From positions 1-64,000 of the forward strand of contig CALMRZ010000064.1 in assembly GCA_937872225.1 (NCBI GenBank): DNA of 64,000 bases, read 5' to 3'. The stretch comes from an uncultured Spirochaetota bacterium (GTDB lineage: Bacteria > Spirochaetota > UBA4802 > UBA5550). A program made the position numbers and the translations under genes. Positions 16,782-25,950 of this stretch are shown here, one piece after another. The stretch's first letter is position 1, and each line of letters starts with the position of its first letter. The notes below the pieces were generated by a model, which was given only the letters and a program-made list of their open reading frames with translations, was not told where the DNA came from and ran no database searches.

Positions 16782-18299
16782 CTAGTCCCTCATGATGGCG
16801 TCGAGGGGGGTGATCCTCCGGGCCACCTTCAGGGGATAGAGCGTGGCCAGGACCGTGACCAGGGCGAGCTCGACGACCCCGATAACGATGTCCATGCCGT
16901 CAAGGGCCGGCCTGAATACGTCACCCCCGAAGAGGAGCTGCAGGATATGGTTCTCCGAGGTTATGCCGAGGGAATTCAGGACGGCGACGGTCACGGCCCC
17001 CGCGATAATGCCGGCGCCGCCGGAAACGAAGGATATGATCGCCGTTTCGGCCAGGAACATGCCGGCTATAAAAGACTTCTGGGCCCCTACGGCCCTCATC
17101 ATGCCGATCTCGCTGACACGCTCCAGGGCCGCCATGCTCAGGGTGTTCATGATGATTATGATGGCCACGAAGAAGATCAGCATGACGAAGCCGATCGTGG
17201 CGCCCCGCATGATCATGGCGATGTCGCCGAGCTGCCCGATGGCCTTCTTCCAGGGCACCGCCCTCGCCTCGGCGCCGGCGGCAGCGAAGGCGCGGTTGAG
17301 CTTTTCCGCCGACGAATTGATGGCGCCGGGGTCCTTCAGCTTGACGAAGATCAGGTTGTAAGCGCCGGAATCGACGCTGACCTTTTTGCGGACCACCCGC
17401 CTGCCCATCAGCTTCGAGACATCGTAGTTTTTCGTCCCGGTATCGACCTTCTCCACCACGCTGTCGCCGAACAGGCTGTCGAAATTGTCACGATCGAGGA
17501 GCTTCTGCTTGTCCTTGGGCACTTCCGTGACCACGTCGTTTGCGGTGACGTAGTTGAAGACCTCGCGGAAGGACTCGATGTCCATTAAATTGAAATTTTT
17601 CCAGAATTCGTTAAGGTATGAATACCTGATTATGCCGGTGACATTCATTCTGATGTCCATGGTGGTGTTTTCCTGGCTGGTCCCCATCATGACAATGCTG
17701 TTCCTCACGTCCAGGCGGCCTTTATTCGCCAGTGCCTCCGGCGTAAGGGTTTTCTCGTCTAGGGGGACCCCTTCCGGCTGGAGCCAGAAATCCTGCTCGT
17801 CATAGACCCGTTTCCTGCTCCCTGATGAGACCAGTATCCCCCGGTCTTCGTTCCCGAGGAGCTTCCCCTCCACGAGCTGTATGTTGTTCTTGAACATCTT
17901 CTGATAGTCTTCGAACCTGACGCCGAGGACCAGGGCGTAGCCCACGTCGCCGTTGTCGTTCAGTATCAGGGTGAGGCCCTTGCCCACCGGCAGGAACTTC
18001 GCGATGCAGTCCTGGGACGAGAGAACCTTTTTCACCTTATCGAATCCGGCTATGACCTCCACGTCCTTGCCCAGGGGCGTGAAGATTACGTTGTCCTGCT
18101 CCTGCCTGGAGGACATGACCACGATCTGGCCGGTGAAGCGGTTCATGATGTTTTCCTTGAGCCCCTTCTCCATAGCCGACACGACGCCGTTCCCGATGGT
18201 CATGACCATGGCCCCCAGGAAGAGGATGATCCCGACGACCAAGCTCTTGCCGCGGTGCCTCTGGATGTTGCGCCAGGCTATCTTGATGATGAGGCCCAT
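16782..18299 (-). CDS. FtsX/LolC-like ABC transporter permease (first)
   Basis: 505 aa, same topology as the next gene: helix after IAWRNIQRHRGKSLVVG, periplasmic domain, three helices, and the coupling motif AALERVSEIGMMRAVGAQ, ending RRITPLDAIMRD. The ATG follows the ATPase stop directly (TAGATG), so translation is probably coupled. The presence of two different permeases follows the LolC/LolE pattern rather than the MacB homodimer. Confidence 0.88.
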   Translation of the reverse strand: MGLIIKIAWRNIQRHRGKSLVVGIILFLGAMVMTIGNGVVSAMEKGLKENIMNRFTGQIVVMSSRQEQDNVIFTPLGKDVEVIAGFDKVKKVLSSQDCIAKFLPVGKGLTLILNDNGDVGYALVLGVRFEDYQKMFKNNIQLVEGKLLGNEDRGILVSSGSRKRVYDEQDFWLQPEGVPLDEKTLTPEALANKGRLDVRNSIVMMGTSQENTTMDIRMNVTGIIRYSYLNEFWKNFNLMDIESFREVFNYVTANDVVTEVPKDKQKLLDRDNFDSLFGDSVVEKVDTGTKNYDVSKLMGRRVVRKKVSVDSGAYNLIFVKLKDPGAINSSAEKLNRAFAAAGAEARAVPWKKAIGQLGDIAMIMRGATIGFVMLIFFVAIIIIMNTLSMAALERVSEIGMMRAVGAQKSFIAGMFLAETAIISFVSGGAGIIAGAVTVAVLNSLGITSENHILQLLFGGDVFRPALDGMDIVIGVVELALVTVLATLYPLKVARRITPLDAIMRD

Positions 18300-19070
18300 C
18301 TATTTTCTCCTTCCCGCCGGAGACGCGGCCTTCGCGGGGCCGGGCTTCTTTCTGACGCCGCTCTGCCTGAGGTATTTCGAGCTGTCCGTCTTGTCGACGA
18401 TGAGGCCGTCCCTGATCTTGACCACATCGGTCGCGTACTTGAGTACGTCCGGGTCGTGGGTCGAGAAAATAAAGGTGGTCTTCTCTGTCTTATTCAGCTG
18501 CTTCATGAGGGTCAGGATGGATGCGCCGGTTTCCGAATCAAGGTTCGCCGTCGGCTCGTCGGCAAGGACTATCTGCGGCTTTGTCACCAGGGCCCGGGCT
18601 ATGGCCACGCGCTGCCGCTGGCCCCCGGACAGCTCCGCGGGGCGGTGGTCGATGAACTCCTTCAGACCGACCTCCTCGACGCATTGCCTGGCGCGCTCGC
18701 GGATCTCTTCTTTTGTAAGCCGGTTTTCCTTCATCAGCAGGAGGGGAAACTCCACGTTTTCAATGAGGTTCAGCACCGGGATCAGGTTGAAGGTCTGAAA
18801 GATGAAACCGACCTTGAACAGGCGGATATTGGTGAGGTCCGTGTCATCCAGGGTTGTTATTTCCTCGCCCCCGATCTTGACGCTTCCCTCCGTGGGCGTG
18901 TCAATGCACCCGATAAGGTTCAGCAGGGTCGTCTTGCCGCTGCCGGAGGGGCCCACGATGGAAATGAAACCGCCCTCCTCGACCGAGAGATCGATGCCCC
19001 GCAGGGCGTGAACCACGGTTTCACCGAGGGGATAATCCTTTTTGATGTTCTTCATTTCTATTATATTCAT
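18300..19070 (-). CDS. LolD/MacB-type ABC transporter ATP-binding protein
   Basis: 256 aa. Walker A GPSGSGKTT, Q-loop FIFQTFNLIP, signature LSGGQRQRVAIARAL, Walker B ADEPTANLDS, H-loop STHD. A 35-residue basic tail (KKPGPAKAASPAGRRK end) is longer than in usual LolD. AAGGTG sits 6 bases before ATG 19070, so I reject the ATG twelve codons upstream. First gene of the operon that continues to 12684; the promoter should lie in 19071-19353. Confidence 0.92.
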   Translation of the reverse strand: MNIIEMKNIKKDYPLGETVVHALRGIDLSVEEGGFISIVGPSGSGKTTLLNLIGCIDTPTEGSVKIGGEEITTLDDTDLTNIRLFKVGFIFQTFNLIPVLNLIENVEFPLLLMKENRLTKEEIRERARQCVEEVGLKEFIDHRPAELSGGQRQRVAIARALVTKPQIVLADEPTANLDSETGASILTLMKQLNKTEKTTFIFSTHDPDVLKYATDVVKIRDGLIVDKTDSSKYLRQSGVRKKPGPAKAASPAGRRK

Positions 19071-19353
19071 AGGTGCACCTTCCCATTGATACTGTAACAC
19101 CGGCAACGACCAATCGTGTCACAGCATCGGCGTAAAAAAATATCAGGAGCTGGACTATTGCAGAAAGAACCGTGCCGATGCCCAGCTATACTCCTTCAGA
19201 ATACTGGATTGTCAATACAATATAACAACGGAAAAGGTAATTTCAGGTATTTTTCCAAAATTTCTCCTGCGCGCGCAAAAGCCCGGGCAGGAGGTCTTTA
19301 AAACCCCATTTCGACTTCCCGGCAGCAGGCCCCATGAAATTTCTACCGGTCGT

Positions 19354-19875
19354 TTACACCCGGGATATCAGCGACGAAAAATCGTTGTTCACGCCGATCA
19401 TGTCAAGCATGACGGAGATGTTTCCCCGGTGATGGGTCTGGTGGAGAAACCAGTGGAGCAGGACCTGCCACAGGAGCTTCTCCATCTGTTCGCCCCTGAT
19501 GTTTTTGTACTGTATGGCCCTGATGAAGTCCCGGTCGTTGATTTCATGGATGAATTCCTCGATGAGCGCGTCCAGGCGCTTCCTGATCTCGAAGATGTTC
19601 CGGAAGTCGCTTTCGGCGTTCTTCCTGATCTGCCCGTCATCCAGGGCAAGGAAGGCGTTTCCCCTGAGGCACTTGATGTTCGGGTAAATCCCCTCGAAAC
19701 GCCGGAGCCATATCAGGTCAGTGTTCAGGTTGTGCATGAACGTCTCGAAAAGTGAATGAAAAAAGGCCTTCATGTCCGTCATGACCTGATCCCTCGACAG
19801 TCCTCCGAGAAGGTCCATGACATGCTGGTTGACGCTCCGGTTATACATGGCCAGGGTCTGGAATATGTTCCTCAT
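19354..19875 (-). CDS. DinB-family protein
   Basis: 173 aa, DinB/YfiT-like four-helix bundle. MHNLNTDLIWL carries the first His and LHWFLHQTHHRGNISVML carries the later His pair of the usual three-His metal site. The family includes metal-dependent thiol transferases, but most members are uncharacterised. AAAGGAGG lies 7 bases before the ATG. It lies 24 bases downstream of the TPR gene's stop and may be co-transcribed with it. Confidence 0.82.
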   Translation of the reverse strand: MRNIFQTLAMYNRSVNQHVMDLLGGLSRDQVMTDMKAFFHSLFETFMHNLNTDLIWLRRFEGIYPNIKCLRGNAFLALDDGQIRKNAESDFRNIFEIRKRLDALIEEFIHEINDRDFIRAIQYKNIRGEQMEKLLWQVLLHWFLHQTHHRGNISVMLDMIGVNNDFSSLISRV

Positions 19876-19899
19876 GGCGGCGCCTCCTTTGAGCGTTTT

Positions 19900-20907
19900 C
19901 TAGCGTTTGCGTCCCTTGATCACAAGGCTCTTCTTGAGCCAGATGCGGGACTCTTCCTCCCTCCCCGTTTCCTTCATGATCAGGGCCAGGTTGTTGTAGG
20001 GGACGTAGTTGTCCGGATCAAGCTCTATGGCGGCACGGTACTGTTTTTCGGCCTGACCGTAATCCTTCATGTCCAGGTAAACGTCGGCAAGGGTGGTTCT
20101 GGTGCTGGCCCTGTTGGGATCGAGGTCTGCGGCGGCACGAAGGTCATCGAGGGCGTCCCTCAGGCGGTTTGCCGCATAGAGGGCCGTTCCCCGGTTGTGA
20201 TAGGCCGATGAGAATATCGGATAACACCGCAGGGCCGTGTTAAAATAGGGAACCGCTTCGGAGAATTTCTTCGCCGCCAAAAGGTATGCCCCGATAGTAT
20301 TGTACTCGACGCCGATGAATTCTTTCCGGCCGAGGGTCTTCAGGTACACGCCCCGCTTCAGCGAACCGTCCGATATCCGGAGGACCTTTATGTAGTAATC
20401 ATCGTCATAGGAAGTGTTCTTGGTCGTTTCCCAGTTGATATAATTGCCGTCATCAAGGTAAAAACGCAGAAAACTGTGGTTCGGGGCGTACACGGGGACG
20501 ATGGGGATCTTCAGGACCTCCGCAATGGCAATGTAGAGGGTGCAGTAATTATCGCAGTCGATTATCCTGCTGTCGATCCCCTTGCACAGAAGCAGGTTGT
20601 CCTTGAAGACAAAACCCTCGCCACGGAGGAGTGAATCAACGCCCTTCAGCACAGCAAAGGCCTCGTCACGGCCGTAGGACGACCTGAGGGGGAGCCTTGT
20701 TTTCGCCTTCTGTATCAAGCCGGCCACATACTCATAATGCTTTTTACCGGCGCCGAAGGGTTTCTCCAGGTCAAGAAAATCATAGGCTATGTTCTGCGGC
20801 TCGACCGGGCCCTGCTTTGCCGCAGCCCCCCATCCGACATCAAATCCCCCGCCAGCGCTGATGATGACAATCAGCCATGCGACAAGCACTATTTGTTTAA
20901 TATTCAT
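19900..20907 (-). CDS. Secreted transglutaminase-like/TPR protein
   Basis: 335 aa. Signal peptide (KQIVLVAWLIVIISAGGG), then a SirB1/transglutaminase-like domain at about 40-190 with the Cys in CDNYCTLYIAIAEVLKIP, the His in APNHSFLRF and an acidic residue in YINWETTKN, followed by at least three TPR units at about 200-325 (GAYLLAAKKFSEAVPYF, AYHNRGTALYAANRLRDAL, PYNNLALIMKETGREEES). GGGGG lies 4-5 bases before ATG 20907. Likely a periplasmic or lipid-anchored scaffold or peptidase. Substrate unknown. Confidence 0.78.
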   Translation of the reverse strand: MNIKQIVLVAWLIVIISAGGGFDVGWGAAAKQGPVEPQNIAYDFLDLEKPFGAGKKHYEYVAGLIQKAKTRLPLRSSYGRDEAFAVLKGVDSLLRGEGFVFKDNLLLCKGIDSRIIDCDNYCTLYIAIAEVLKIPIVPVYAPNHSFLRFYLDDGNYINWETTKNTSYDDDYYIKVLRISDGSLKRGVYLKTLGRKEFIGVEYNTIGAYLLAAKKFSEAVPYFNTALRCYPIFSSAYHNRGTALYAANRLRDALDDLRAAADLDPNRASTRTTLADVYLDMKDYGQAEKQYRAAIELDPDNYVPYNNLALIMKETGREEESRIWLKKSLVIKGRKR

Positions 20908-20931
20908 ATCGCCCCCTTTACGCACACCTTA

Positions 20932-20995
20932 TCGCCGATTCCGCCGAGTCCACATGGACGTTATACGAGGCGGACGGGCGGGACAGCTCCCGCCA
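20932..20995. repeat. Nested-hairpin intergenic element, copy 2 (right half)
   Basis: Closely repeats the right part of 12554-12652: the blocks CGCCGATTCCGCCGAGTC and GTTATACGAGGCGGACG are identical in both copies. Stems seen are TCCGCC/GGCGGA enclosing GTCC/GGAC, then GGCGGGA/TCCCGCC. Base changes between the copies keep pairing, which suggests selection on structure or repeated mobility. It fills the space between the MORN gene and the TPR gene. Confidence 0.6.
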
Positions 20996-21000
20996 GGCAA

Positions 21001-21897
21001 TCATTTCCCCACGAACTCGCCCTCGACCCACTTTCCCTGGAATTCCAGCTTGCCTTTCGCGTTATAGGAAGCGCCGAAGCCGTGGGGCTTGCCGTCCTTC
21101 CAGTCCCCCTTGTACATCCTTCCTGAAGGCTGGACATGGACACCCTTCCCGTGGGGCTTGCCGTCCTTCCACTGCCCCGTATGCTTTTCGCCCAGGGAAC
21201 TGGAAAAGGTCCCGAACCCTTCATAATTGCCGTCCTTCCAATTGCCGGAATACCTGCTTCCGTCAGGATACCTCATGACCCCCTGTCCGTTGTACTTGCC
21301 ATCTTTCCAGAGGCCGGTATAGACGCTGCCGTCCCCCGACTCCATGGTGCCCCTGCCGTGGCACCGGTCGTCCTTCCACTGCCCGGTATAGGTGAAGCCT
21401 CCCCGGGTCGTGAAGGTCCCCCTGCCTTCCCGCTTTCCGTCCCTCCATTCCCCCTCATATCTGGAGCCGTCAGGATAGTCCATGGTGCCTTTCCCGCCGA
21501 TTCCGCGGTTCCTCCACTGTCCCTCGTACCGGGTCCCATCCGGGAAGGTTATGACCACGTTCCCCTGGACCAGCTTGTCGTCCCTCCAGAGGCCGGAAAG
21601 CCTGTCGTCATTGGGATTCGACAGGGTCCCCAGGCCGTTCTTGAGGCCGTTCTTCCACAGGCCTGCGTACCGGGAGCCGTCAGGAAGGGTTATGACGCCC
21701 CGACCGTCAGGGCTGGCGTTTTTCCATTGCCCTTCATAGAGCTTCCCGTCCGCATACTGGAACACGCCGGTGCCGTTGAGGCAATTTCCCTTCACGCACC
21801 GGTCCTTGCCGCCGTCCTGGCCGTTTTTCACAGCCCGGCCCGAACAGCTTAAGGCGACCGCCGCAACCAATATAAGCACCAAGCGGGTTTTATCCAT
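21001..21897 (-). CDS. MORN-repeat lipoprotein
   Basis: 298 aa. Lipoprotein signal (lipobox ALSC near residue 18), then about eleven MORN repeats of roughly 23 residues with the pattern Y-x-G-x-W-K-D-G-K-x-x-G-x-G (YEGQWKN, YTGLWKDG, YSGNWKDG and so on) reaching the C terminus. MORN arrays form extended beta-hairpin ribbons that bind lipids or proteins; in bacteria the role is mostly unknown. GAGAGG lies 3-4 bases before ATG 21897; an in-frame start 13 codons upstream would hide the lipobox. The repeats are regular and uninterrupted. Confidence 0.88.
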   Translation of the reverse strand: MDKTRLVLILVAAVALSCSGRAVKNGQDGGKDRCVKGNCLNGTGVFQYADGKLYEGQWKNASPDGRGVITLPDGSRYAGLWKNGLKNGLGTLSNPNDDRLSGLWRDDKLVQGNVVITFPDGTRYEGQWRNRGIGGKGTMDYPDGSRYEGEWRDGKREGRGTFTTRGGFTYTGQWKDDRCHGRGTMESGDGSVYTGLWKDGKYNGQGVMRYPDGSRYSGNWKDGNYEGFGTFSSSLGEKHTGQWKDGKPHGKGVHVQPSGRMYKGDWKDGKPHGFGASYNAKGKLEFQGKWVEGEFVGK

Positions 21898-22105
21898 GGA
21901 CCTCTCACACAGGGAACAGCATCCGAAGGCATTCACATGACAGTAAAGTAAGAAATTTCCCCCTATCTTTCAACCACTATTTTCAGTCATTATCGCATTA
22001 TCGCGGCTATGTTTATAAAAATCATTTGACGATTATCATAAATAAGATATCATTACCATCAATGCCTGTATATGGCCGCATCAACTCTTCCTCAGGGTGA
22101 ACATC

Positions 22106-24637
22106 ATGACCGAAGCAGATGACAGAATCGCGCAATACAACAAGATCCTCAAACGGCTGTTTTTCCTGACAGAGGGAGTAAGCAATATATTTCTCGTGCC
22201 GATAACGACCGCCATTCTCCTGTTCCATCTCGGCATGGGACTGACAAGCAACCTCATATTCCTGGCGGTGCTGGTGGTGGCCTCGTCAGGAAACCTGGTG
22301 CTGTCGTATTTTATATTCAAACGCGACACCCGCATAATAACAACCGCCTTTGCCAAGTGGGCCCGGGGAACCGAGCTGCCCGATGACGAATACCTCGCTG
22401 CAAGGAACACCCTCTTCGGCTTTCCGTTGAAGCAAAGCCTCATGGTAATCGTGCGGTGGCTGATAGTCATGCCGGCATTCATAATCTTCGTCCACATTCT
22501 CACCGACATAACCTTCCTGCAGGAATTCAACATGTGGGCCCTTCTGCTGTTAAATATCGTGCTTTCCAGCATTATTTACTTCCGCATGACAGAACGGGCC
22601 GTGGAGTCCATCGCAAGACTCGGGGCCGTCAACCGGGATGTCGAGTCAACCGGGGGCAGGAAAAGGCACCTCTCCTTTTCGCTCACCTACACGGTGCTCT
22701 CATACATCGTACTTACCCTGATATTCATCACGGGGGCCGTCATCAACCTTAACCACAGCCTCATCAAGTCCATGTTCCTGGATTACCTGAAGACCAGTTC
22801 GACCCTGGTCGATCAAAACGTTGAAAAACTCCTGGACGACAAGGCGTCGGAAGTGAAGCTCATTGCCGCGGACGAAGGCGTGGCCCGCGCCAGGGGCATC
22901 GGGGCCCACAACAATCTCATGAGAAAGCTCGCCAGCGAGGCTGAATATTACGATTACGCCTTTGTCGCAACTGCCGGCGCTGCGCCGGTCATGACAAGCA
23001 GTTCCGCCCCGGCCCTGACCGGAGTCGCGGTGAAGCAGCCGGATATTGCCGACACCATAGCCGAGGCCAGGAAAGGAGAAACGGCCCTGAGCGGCGTCCA
23101 CACCTCGCCCCTGAACGGAAAACCGGCCATGGTCCTGTGCGTTCCCATCAGGGAAGGGAACGCGGTGACCGCAGTGGTAGGAATCTCCTACAACCTTGAA
23201 GCTGCGACCGGGCGTCTCATCGGCACCAACACGATAGGGGAAACAGGGTACACCTACCTTGTCGACCGCGACCTCACAGGAATGGCCCACCCGAAACCCA
23301 AGTATCTCATGACCGATGTTAAAAAATTTGAATGGGGGCGAAATCTCATGAAACTGCCCGACGGCGAGGTCCTGGTATATCCCTGGGAGGGCAAATTCAA
23401 AATCCTTTTCAACAAAATAAATAAACGCTACGGGTTCCGCGCCCTTTCAGCCATCAACCTCTCCGACATTGATGGAAGGCTCATCGGCTCCGGTATCTTG
23501 ATGATAGCGGTATCGATTGTCGGCCTGCTCCTTGTCGCGGTGTCGATGTTCATCCTTATAAACAGGAAGATCGAGCCCATTGAGGAGTCCGCCCGCGTGA
23601 TTGAAAAAATAGCCCAGGGCGACCTGAACCAGCGCCTGACGGTCTACTCCGACGACGAAATAGGCAGGATGTCGATAAAGCTCATATCCTTCATGCGGCG
23701 CCTGCGCAGCTCCATACGGAACATCAAGACCATATCCGACGAGATGGCCTCATCATCCACGGAGATGTCGGCCACGGTCACGAGCTTTTCCGACAATGCC
23801 CAGAACCAGGCATCGTCAGCTGAAGAGGTCACCGCCACGGTCGAGGAAATGGCCGCCGGCATGGACAGCGTCGTCAACGGCGCTCTGATACAGTTCGAGA
23901 GCATGGAATCCCTGCGCACGCAGCTGGCCGACCTCTCGGGCAAGATCGACGAGATGAACGTCCAGATACAGAACGCCTTCACCATCGCCGACAGGGTCGC
24001 CGGCAGGGCCCGGGACGGCGAGCAGCTCCTGAAGGAGATGAGCGGCAGCATGTCCAAGATTATCGCGAGCTCCAATGAAATGACCAATATCCTCAGCATC
24101 ATAACCGGGATATCGGAGCAGATCAACCTCCTGTCGCTGAACGCCTCCATCGAGGCCGCCCGTGCCGGCGACGCGGGCCGCGGCTTCGCCGTCGTCGCCG
24201 ACGAGGTCTCCAAACTGGCCGACCAGACCGCCATCTCCATCAAGGACATCGACCGCCACATAAAGAACAACGCCGAGGAGACGGCCCGCGGCATTGAAAA
24301 TTCGCAGAAGACCGTCGAGACCATCAGCATGATCATCGAGGGCGTCACGACCATGCGAACCATGATGAACACGATCATGGAATTCATGCAGTCCCAGACC
24401 GAGATAAATAAAAACGTCAACAAGAAGGCCGAGTACTCGGGGAGCCTCTCCAACGACATCCGGGTGGCGACGGAGGAGCAGAAAAACGCGGTGAACGAAA
24501 TCGTGCGTTCGGTCTCCAACATAAACGAGCTGACCCAGGCGAACGCCTCCGGGTCAGAGCAGCTGTCCGGCACGTCTGAAAACCTGGCTGCCATGGCCGA
24601 ATCGCTGAAACAGGCGGTGGACTACTTCAAAGTATAG
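22106..24637 (+). CDS. Methyl-accepting chemotaxis protein with multi-pass N terminus
   Basis: 843 aa. Four to five hydrophobic segments in the first 200 residues, then a further helix, a periplasmic dCache-like domain (about 225-455, with [20 protein letters not shown]), a helix near 465-490, a HAMP domain ([20 protein letters not shown]), and a long signalling helix pair. The highly conserved tip reads [20 protein letters not shown] then [15 protein letters not shown]. The extra N-terminal membrane module is unlike classic two-helix receptors. AGGG lies 8-9 bases before ATG 22106; a GTG three codons earlier is possible. The gene stands alone. Confidence 0.92.
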   Translation: MTEADDRIAQYNKILKRLFFLTEGVSNIFLVPITTAILLFHLGMGLTSNLIFLAVLVVASSGNLVLSYFIFKRDTRIITTAFAKWARGTELPDDEYLAARNTLFGFPLKQSLMVIVRWLIVMPAFIIFVHILTDITFLQEFNMWALLLLNIVLSSIIYFRMTERAVESIARLGAVNRDVESTGGRKRHLSFSLTYTVLSYIVLTLIFITGAVINLNHSLIKSMFLDYLKTSSTLVDQNVEKLLDDKASEVKLIAADEGVARARGIGAHNNLMRKLASEAEYYDYAFVATAGAAPVMTSSSAPALTGVAVKQPDIADTIAEARKGETALSGVHTSPLNGKPAMVLCVPIREGNAVTAVVGISYNLEAATGRLIGTNTIGETGYTYLVDRDLTGMAHPKPKYLMTDVKKFEWGRNLMKLPDGEVLVYPWEGKFKILFNKINKRYGFRALSAINLSDIDGRLIGSGILMIAVSIVGLLLVAVSMFILINRKIEPIEESARVIEKIAQGDLNQRLTVYSDDEIGRMSIKLISFMRRLRSSIRNIKTISDEMASSSTEMSATVTSFSDNAQNQASSAEEVTATVEEMAAGMDSVVNGALIQFESMESLRTQLADLSGKIDEMNVQIQNAFTIADRVAGRARDGEQLLKEMSGSMSKIIASSNEMTNILSIITGISEQINLLSLNASIEAARAGDAGRGFAVVADEVSKLADQTAISIKDIDRHIKNNAEETARGIENSQKTVETISMIIEGVTTMRTMMNTIMEFMQSQTEINKNVNKKAEYSGSLSNDIRVATEEQKNAVNEIVRSVSNINELTQANASGSEQLSGTSENLAAMAESLKQAVDYFKV

Positions 24638-24674
24638 CACGGCACGGGGGGGCTTCGCGGCTTCCGATAAACTA

Positions 24675-24703
24675 TTGACATTTCATCGACGGTCTGCTCT
24701 ACT
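24675..24703 (+). promoter_or_regulatory. Sigma-70-like promoter of the small secreted protein gene
   Basis: TTGACA at 24675-24680 and TCTACT at 24698-24703 with 17 bases between, 28 bases upstream of the ATG. The sequence AAACTATTGACA also occurs upstream of the flavodoxin-ferredoxin gene. Confidence 0.55.
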
Positions 24704-24730
24704 TATCAAAAATAACCGGAGGTATAAAGC

Positions 24731-24976
24731 ATGAAAAAAATCATCGTATTTGCAACCCTCGTGATCCTGTCGGTTTTTACGATCACGACATCCTCAGTCC
24801 GGGTGGACGCCGGCGCCGGTCTCTGCTATAACTGCGGATCCGGCAGCTCCTGCGACCAGTGCCCGTCAGCATCGGGCAACGACACCTTCGATGACAGGAA
24901 AGCCTGCGAAAAGAAAGGGTGCAAGGTGACCGGAACGTCATCATGCTCGACAGCCGCAAACGTCAAAAAATGCTGA
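24731..24976 (+). CDS. Small secreted Cys-rich protein
   Basis: 81 aa. A signal peptide (MKKIIVFATLVILSVFTITT) is followed by a mature part of about 55 residues with seven cysteines, including CYNC and CDQC pairs and a later C-x4-C. This could form disulfides or bind metal. Family not recognised. GGAGG lies 8 bases before the ATG, a promoter lies upstream and a perfect terminator lies just after the stop, so it is a real single-gene unit in spite of its size. Confidence 0.72.
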   Translation: MKKIIVFATLVILSVFTITTSSVRVDAGAGLCYNCGSGSSCDQCPSASGNDTFDDRKACEKKGCKVTGTSSCSTAANVKKC

Positions 24977-24995
24977 CCGCACTCATCAGTACCGG

Positions 24996-25025
24996 AAAAA
25001 AGGGCCTGTAAAAGGCCCTTTTTTT
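24996..25025. terminator. Rho-independent terminator
   Basis: AAAAAAGGGCC, loop TGTAAA, then GGCCC followed by a T7 run ending at 25025. The A run before the stem makes it symmetric, so it could also work on the minus strand. It lies 20 bases after the stop of 24731-24976. Confidence 0.88.
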
Positions 25026-25092
25026 ATTAATCCTGCCCTTTATGAGAACTTCCCCCGGGGCCCCGTTGTCTCATGTGCAAAAGATAATCCGG

Positions 25093-25118
25093 TTCCCCGC
25101 CGCTTTGCCGGCGGGGAA
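25093..25118 (+). promoter_or_regulatory. 10-bp GC-rich leader hairpin
   Basis: TTCCCCGCCG and CGGCGGGGAA pair around the loop CTTTGC, 28 bases upstream of the start at 25147. No T run follows. It may stabilise the mRNA 5' end or modulate translation of that gene. Confidence 0.4.
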
Positions 25119-25146
25119 AACAACAGAGAAACAGGAGATTGCAACC

Positions 25147-25950
25147 ATGAAAACCGGGATAGCATCGCTCATTCTAGCGTTAATGGCCGTCCTGCCCGCC
25201 GCAGGGCATTCACTCAAACCGGCGCCGGATCTCGTGGACGTGCGCGTCTACTCGGATAACGGCGGCGAGCTGCCCCGCTACCGGGCATATCCGCGCGCCT
25301 GCCAGAGCGGCGCCTATTATTATATGGAAGCGGTGAAGGGCGAACGCTACTCCATAGAGGTGACGAACAGGTCCGACCGGCGCATAGCCGTGGTGGTCGC
25401 CGTCGACGGCAGGAACATCATAAGCGGCGCGAAATCATACCTGAAAAACAGCGAGAGGATGTATATCATCGAGCCCTATTCGTCAAGCACCTTCAACGGC
25501 TGGCGCACCGGCATGGACCGGACCAACCGGTTCTATTTCACCGAGCCCTCGGATTCGTACGCCGAGCGGGTGTTCGCCGACGCCTCGGCCATGGGCACCA
25601 TAGCCGTCGCGGTCTACCGGGAAAAACAGCACGCGGTGACGCCGCTCAGGCCGCCCTACCGCGATGATTACCGTTCCGGGGCGCGGGGCGAAAGCAGAAA
25701 ATCGTCTTCCGAAAAGCAGCGGAGCGAAAGCGCCGACAGGGAGGCCGGGACCGGTTTCGGCGAAACGACTTATTCGCCGGCCCGGGAGGTCGCCTTTGAA
25801 CCCGAGAGCGCCATGGCAGGCAGGATCGTGCTTAAATATGAATGGCGGCGGGAGCTCTGCCGGAAAGGGATCGTATCCTGCGAACCGGAAAACAGGTTCT
25901 GGCCCGTCAGCAACGGATTTGCCCCGGTGCCGCGCGATTTCAGGGAGTGA
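25147..25950 (+). CDS. Secreted protein with a conserved periplasmic beta-domain
   Basis: 267 aa. Signal peptide ending near AAGHS. Residues 30-165 form a beta-rich domain with YYYMEAVKGERYSIEVTNRS, VAVDGRNIISG, IIEPYSSSTFNGWRT and FYFTEPSDSYAER; I know this pattern from uncharacterised secreted proteins of several diderm phyla, without an assigned function. A polar linker rich in Ser, Arg and Glu (180-225) follows, then a short tail with two Cys. AGGAG lies 9 bases before the ATG at 25147. The 3' end overlaps the converging nitroreductase gene by 11 bases. Confidence 0.75.
   Translation: MKTGIASLILALMAVLPAAGHSLKPAPDLVDVRVYSDNGGELPRYRAYPRACQSGAYYYMEAVKGERYSIEVTNRSDRRIAVVVAVDGRNIISGAKSYLKNSERMYIIEPYSSSTFNGWRTGMDRTNRFYFTEPSDSYAERVFADASAMGTIAVAVYREKQHAVTPLRPPYRDDYRSGARGESRKSSSEKQRSESADREAGTGFGETTYSPAREVAFEPESAMAGRIVLKYEWRRELCRKGIVSCEPENRFWPVSNGFAPVPRDFRE

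Noticed and set aside
12684-19070. MacAB-type drug efflux pump
   Set aside because: ATPase and permeases are separate proteins, there are two different permeases and a LolA-like protein instead of a MacA membrane-fusion protein, so the set is Lol-like.
21001-21900. Tandem DNA repeats or CRISPR in the MORN gene
   Set aside because: The repetition is at protein level, in frame and without spacers; it reflects MORN units.
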